This document shows, in pieces, positions 33,799 to 35,342 of a stretch of DNA of 35,342 nt. Made by a program: the position numbers and the translations under genes. Below the pieces are notes generated by a model. The model ran no database searches, had not been told where the DNA came from, and saw only the letters and a program-made list of their open reading frames with translations. Source of the DNA: Pseudomonas cedrina subsp. fulgida (GTDB lineage: Bacteria > Pseudomonadota > Gammaproteobacteria > Pseudomonadales > Pseudomonadaceae); contig JAFHKH010000099.1 of assembly GCA_016937595.1 (NCBI GenBank), positions 1-35,342 of the forward strand. Reading direction: 5' to 3'. Positions within the stretch are counted from its first letter, which is position 1. Every line of letters begins with the position of its first letter.

Positions 33799-34776
33799 TC
33801 AGCGCACCACGATCATCCGACCCAGTACGCTGTGCTGCTCAAACCCCAGCACAGCCTGCAGCGCATTCAGCACCGCCTGCGGGTCCTTGCTTGGGAAGCT
33901 GCCGCTGACGCGCCTGGCGCCCATTGCTTCGTTAAGCAACAGGATGCGACCGGGGTAGTAACGCTCCAGGTCCTTGACCACCTCGGCCAGCGGCGCCTTG
34001 TAGTAGTTGAGCCATCCTTCGCGCCATGCCAGGCGGGCTTCGCTGTCTACCGCCTGCAGCGGGTCGGCGACACCGTCGGCGTAGGCCACTTGCTGGCCTG
34101 CGGTAAGAATCTGCTGTTGGCCCTGCCTGGACGGCACCACGCCCACCCGCCCGGAGAGCACGGTCACCTGAGCCCCGGCAGGCTGCAGGCGTACTTCGAA
34201 TTGCGTCCCCAGCACCCGTGCTGCACCGCTGCTGGCCTCTACGACAAAGGGTTCGCCGGTGTGGACCACGCTGAAAAAACCGGCGCCACGGCGCAGCTGG
34301 ATATGCCGCTCGCCCTGGCTGAAGTCGACGGCAATGGCACTGTCGGCATCGAGGGTGACCTGGGAGTTGTCGGCCAGCGTGACGGTTTTCACTTCGCCCG
34401 GCGCCGTCACGTAATCGGCGCCGAAGTCATCGACCCAACGCGACGGCTGCCAGCCGGCGCCCATGCTCACCATTAACACCAGGCACGCAGCCATCGCCAA
34501 CGCGCCGGACCAACGCAGCGTCCGGGAGCGTTTCGAGGTGCGCATTGCCTTGAGGTAGCCCTGCAATGCCAACGCGTCTTCGTCCGCCAACGTGCGCGCC
34601 GGTACTTCGCTCAATTCCCACATCACCTGGGCTTGGGAATAGGCTTGTACATGCGCAGGGTCAGCTCGCAGCCAGTGGCTGAAAGTGGCCTGGTCATCGC
34701 TGCTGGGTTGGTCGTGCAGCCGGCTCAGCCAGGCCAGCGCGGCTTGCTCCTGGGCGGGCGTGGGGGTGACGTTCAC
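33799..34776 (-). CDS. FecR-family anti-sigma/transmembrane sensor
   Basis: A 325-residue inner-membrane regulator. The N-terminal cytoplasmic anti-sigma domain (about 1-80, AALAWLSRLHDQPSSDDQAT) binds the sigma factor. One transmembrane helix follows (about 90-105, GALAMAACLVLMVSMGAG). The periplasmic FecR domain contains the signature APGEVKTVTLADNSQVTLDA (about 125-144) and GTQFEVRL. A C-terminal STN-like interaction region ends the protein (about 250-325). The start is a GTG at 34774-34776 that overlaps the sigma-factor stop by four bases (GTGA), so translation is coupled. Family role: receive a signal from a TonB-dependent receptor and control its ECF sigma. No receptor gene lies downstream within the window. 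Confidence 0.88.
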   Translation of the reverse strand: MNVTPTPAQEQAALAWLSRLHDQPSSDDQATFSHWLRADPAHVQAYSQAQVMWELSEVPARTLADEDALALQGYLKAMRTSKRSRTLRWSGALAMAACLVLMVSMGAGWQPSRWVDDFGADYVTAPGEVKTVTLADNSQVTLDADSAIAVDFSQGERHIQLRRGAGFFSVVHTGEPFVVEASSGAARVLGTQFEVRLQPAGAQVTVLSGRVGVVPSRQGQQQILTAGQQVAYADGVADPLQAVDSEARLAWREGWLNYYKAPLAEVVKDLERYYPGRILLLNEAMGARRVSGSFPSKDPQAVLNALQAVLGFEQHSVLGRMIVVR

Positions 34777-35342
34777 GGTGCATTCCTTGGCGTGCGTGGG
34801 TTGGATGGCTCGCGAAGGCTGGCTTTGCAGGCTTCGAGCGCGCGCATCATATGTTTTTCCACCGCGCTTTGGGACAGGCCCATGGCCTTGGCGATCTCGG
34901 CGTACTTGCGACCATGAATGCGGTTGAGCAGGAAAATCTGCCGCGTGCGTTCCGGCAAGCTGCGCAACGCGGCCTCGACGTGACGCAGATCATTGCCGGC
35001 TTCCAGTGCCGCCTGGGGTTCGCAACCCTGATTGCCGTGCTGTTCGGGCAGCCAACCTTCGCTGCCGCGCGCACGTGCGCCCTCGCTGCGCAGGTGATCG
35101 ATGGCGATATTGCCGGCGCAACGCAACAGGTAGGTGCTGAGTTCTTCGACCTGCACCAACGGCCGGCGCCAGAAGCGCAGGAACAGGTCCTGCACCAGGT
35201 CGGCCGCCGTGGCGCGGCAGCCCACGCGGCGATTCACCAGGGCTTCCATTTGCGAGCGCTGGGACAAGAACACCTGCAGGAAATGCGCACGCCCACCTGC
35301 CGCGTCAGTGTGCTGGCCGTCTTGGGGTTCGGGTGGAGTGCT
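34773..35342 (-). CDS. ECF-family RNA polymerase sigma factor (FecI-like), 5' end cut by window
   Basis: A sigma-70 family extracytoplasmic-function factor. Region sigma-2 is visible in AADLVQDLFLRFWRRP and LLRCAGNIAIDHLRSEG. The sigma-4 HTH is in LPERTRQIFLLNRIHGRKYA and GLSQSAVEKHMMRAL. The frame stays open to the window edge: reading back past the GTG at 35273 gives VFL preceded by AHFLQ and, at the edge, STPPEPQDG. The true start, probably an ATG directly before that Ser, is therefore beyond 35342. It pairs with the downstream FecR-like gene by a GTGA overlap. Probably directs transcription of a siderophore or iron-uptake system, by family. Confidence 0.88.
   Translation of the reverse strand, partial: STPPEPQDGQHTDAAGGRAHFLQVFLSQRSQMEALVNRRVGCRATAADLVQDLFLRFWRRPLVQVEELSTYLLRCAGNIAIDHLRSEGARARGSEGWLPEQHGNQGCEPQAALEAGNDLRHVEAALRSLPERTRQIFLLNRIHGRKYAEIAKAMGLSQSAVEKHMMRALEACKASLREPSNPRTPRNAP

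Overview
The window is chromosomal DNA from a gamma-proteobacterium, almost certainly a Pseudomonas of the P. fluorescens group. The basis is GC-rich coding sequence, Pseudomonas-type protein sequences throughout, the gene neighbourhood mqo / PA4642-like / WbuC cupin / hpt / upp / uraA and the pair hprA-rsmC (from memory both also occur in P. aeruginosa and relatives), and five copies of the REPIN repeat (two inverted REP arms reading GGGAGCGGGCTTGCTCGCG) that is typical of this group. Most of the window is core housekeeping sequence. No prophage, insertion sequence, CRISPR array, tRNA or rRNA was seen.

Layout. 1-1.7 kb: an OmpA-family lipoprotein and a glyoxalase-II-like hydrolase. 1.7-3.5 kb: a hipB-hipA toxin-antitoxin pair behind an AT-rich promoter with three copies of a putative operator. 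3.5-11.9 kb: four co-directional minus-strand genes, namely a MalT-type LuxR regulator, DUF1329, the DUF1302 outer-membrane protein and an acyl-CoA ligase, probably a system for taking up and activating a hydrophobic or carboxylic-acid substrate. 12-15.6 kb: a LysE exporter, hprA, rsmC, then a yybP-ykoY Mn riboswitch upstream of a GDT1/TMEM165-type Mn exporter. 15.7-21 kb: M48 lipoprotein protease, SRAP protein, DUF2007 and CPXCG small proteins, an acyltransferase, a YajG lipoprotein and three small conserved-looking orphan genes. 21-27.4 kb: a 680-bp non-coding leader that may hold a small RNA, malate:quinone oxidoreductase, PA4642-like protein, a secreted protein, a WbuC cupin and the purine/pyrimidine salvage genes hpt, upp and uraA. 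27.5-35.3 kb: valS, rlmF, an HU-family protein, nucleoid-associated ndpA, a membrane-anchored glutaredoxin, and a FecR/ECF sigma pair cut by the window edge.

The most important general point is quality. Five genes (OmpA lipoprotein, SRAP, mqo, the cupin and the essential valS) are each broken by one missing base in a short G/C run, and each can be restored by adding one G or C. A cell with a truncated ValS would not live, so these are most simply read as indel errors in the assembly. They should not be read as decay or as a recoding system. The best biological leads are the repeated operator of hipBA, the DUF1302/DUF1329/ligase/MalT module with a shared TGATTTGCA element upstream of both of its transcription units, the candidate RNA upstream of mqo, and a SRAP protein that seems to lack the usual active-site histidine.
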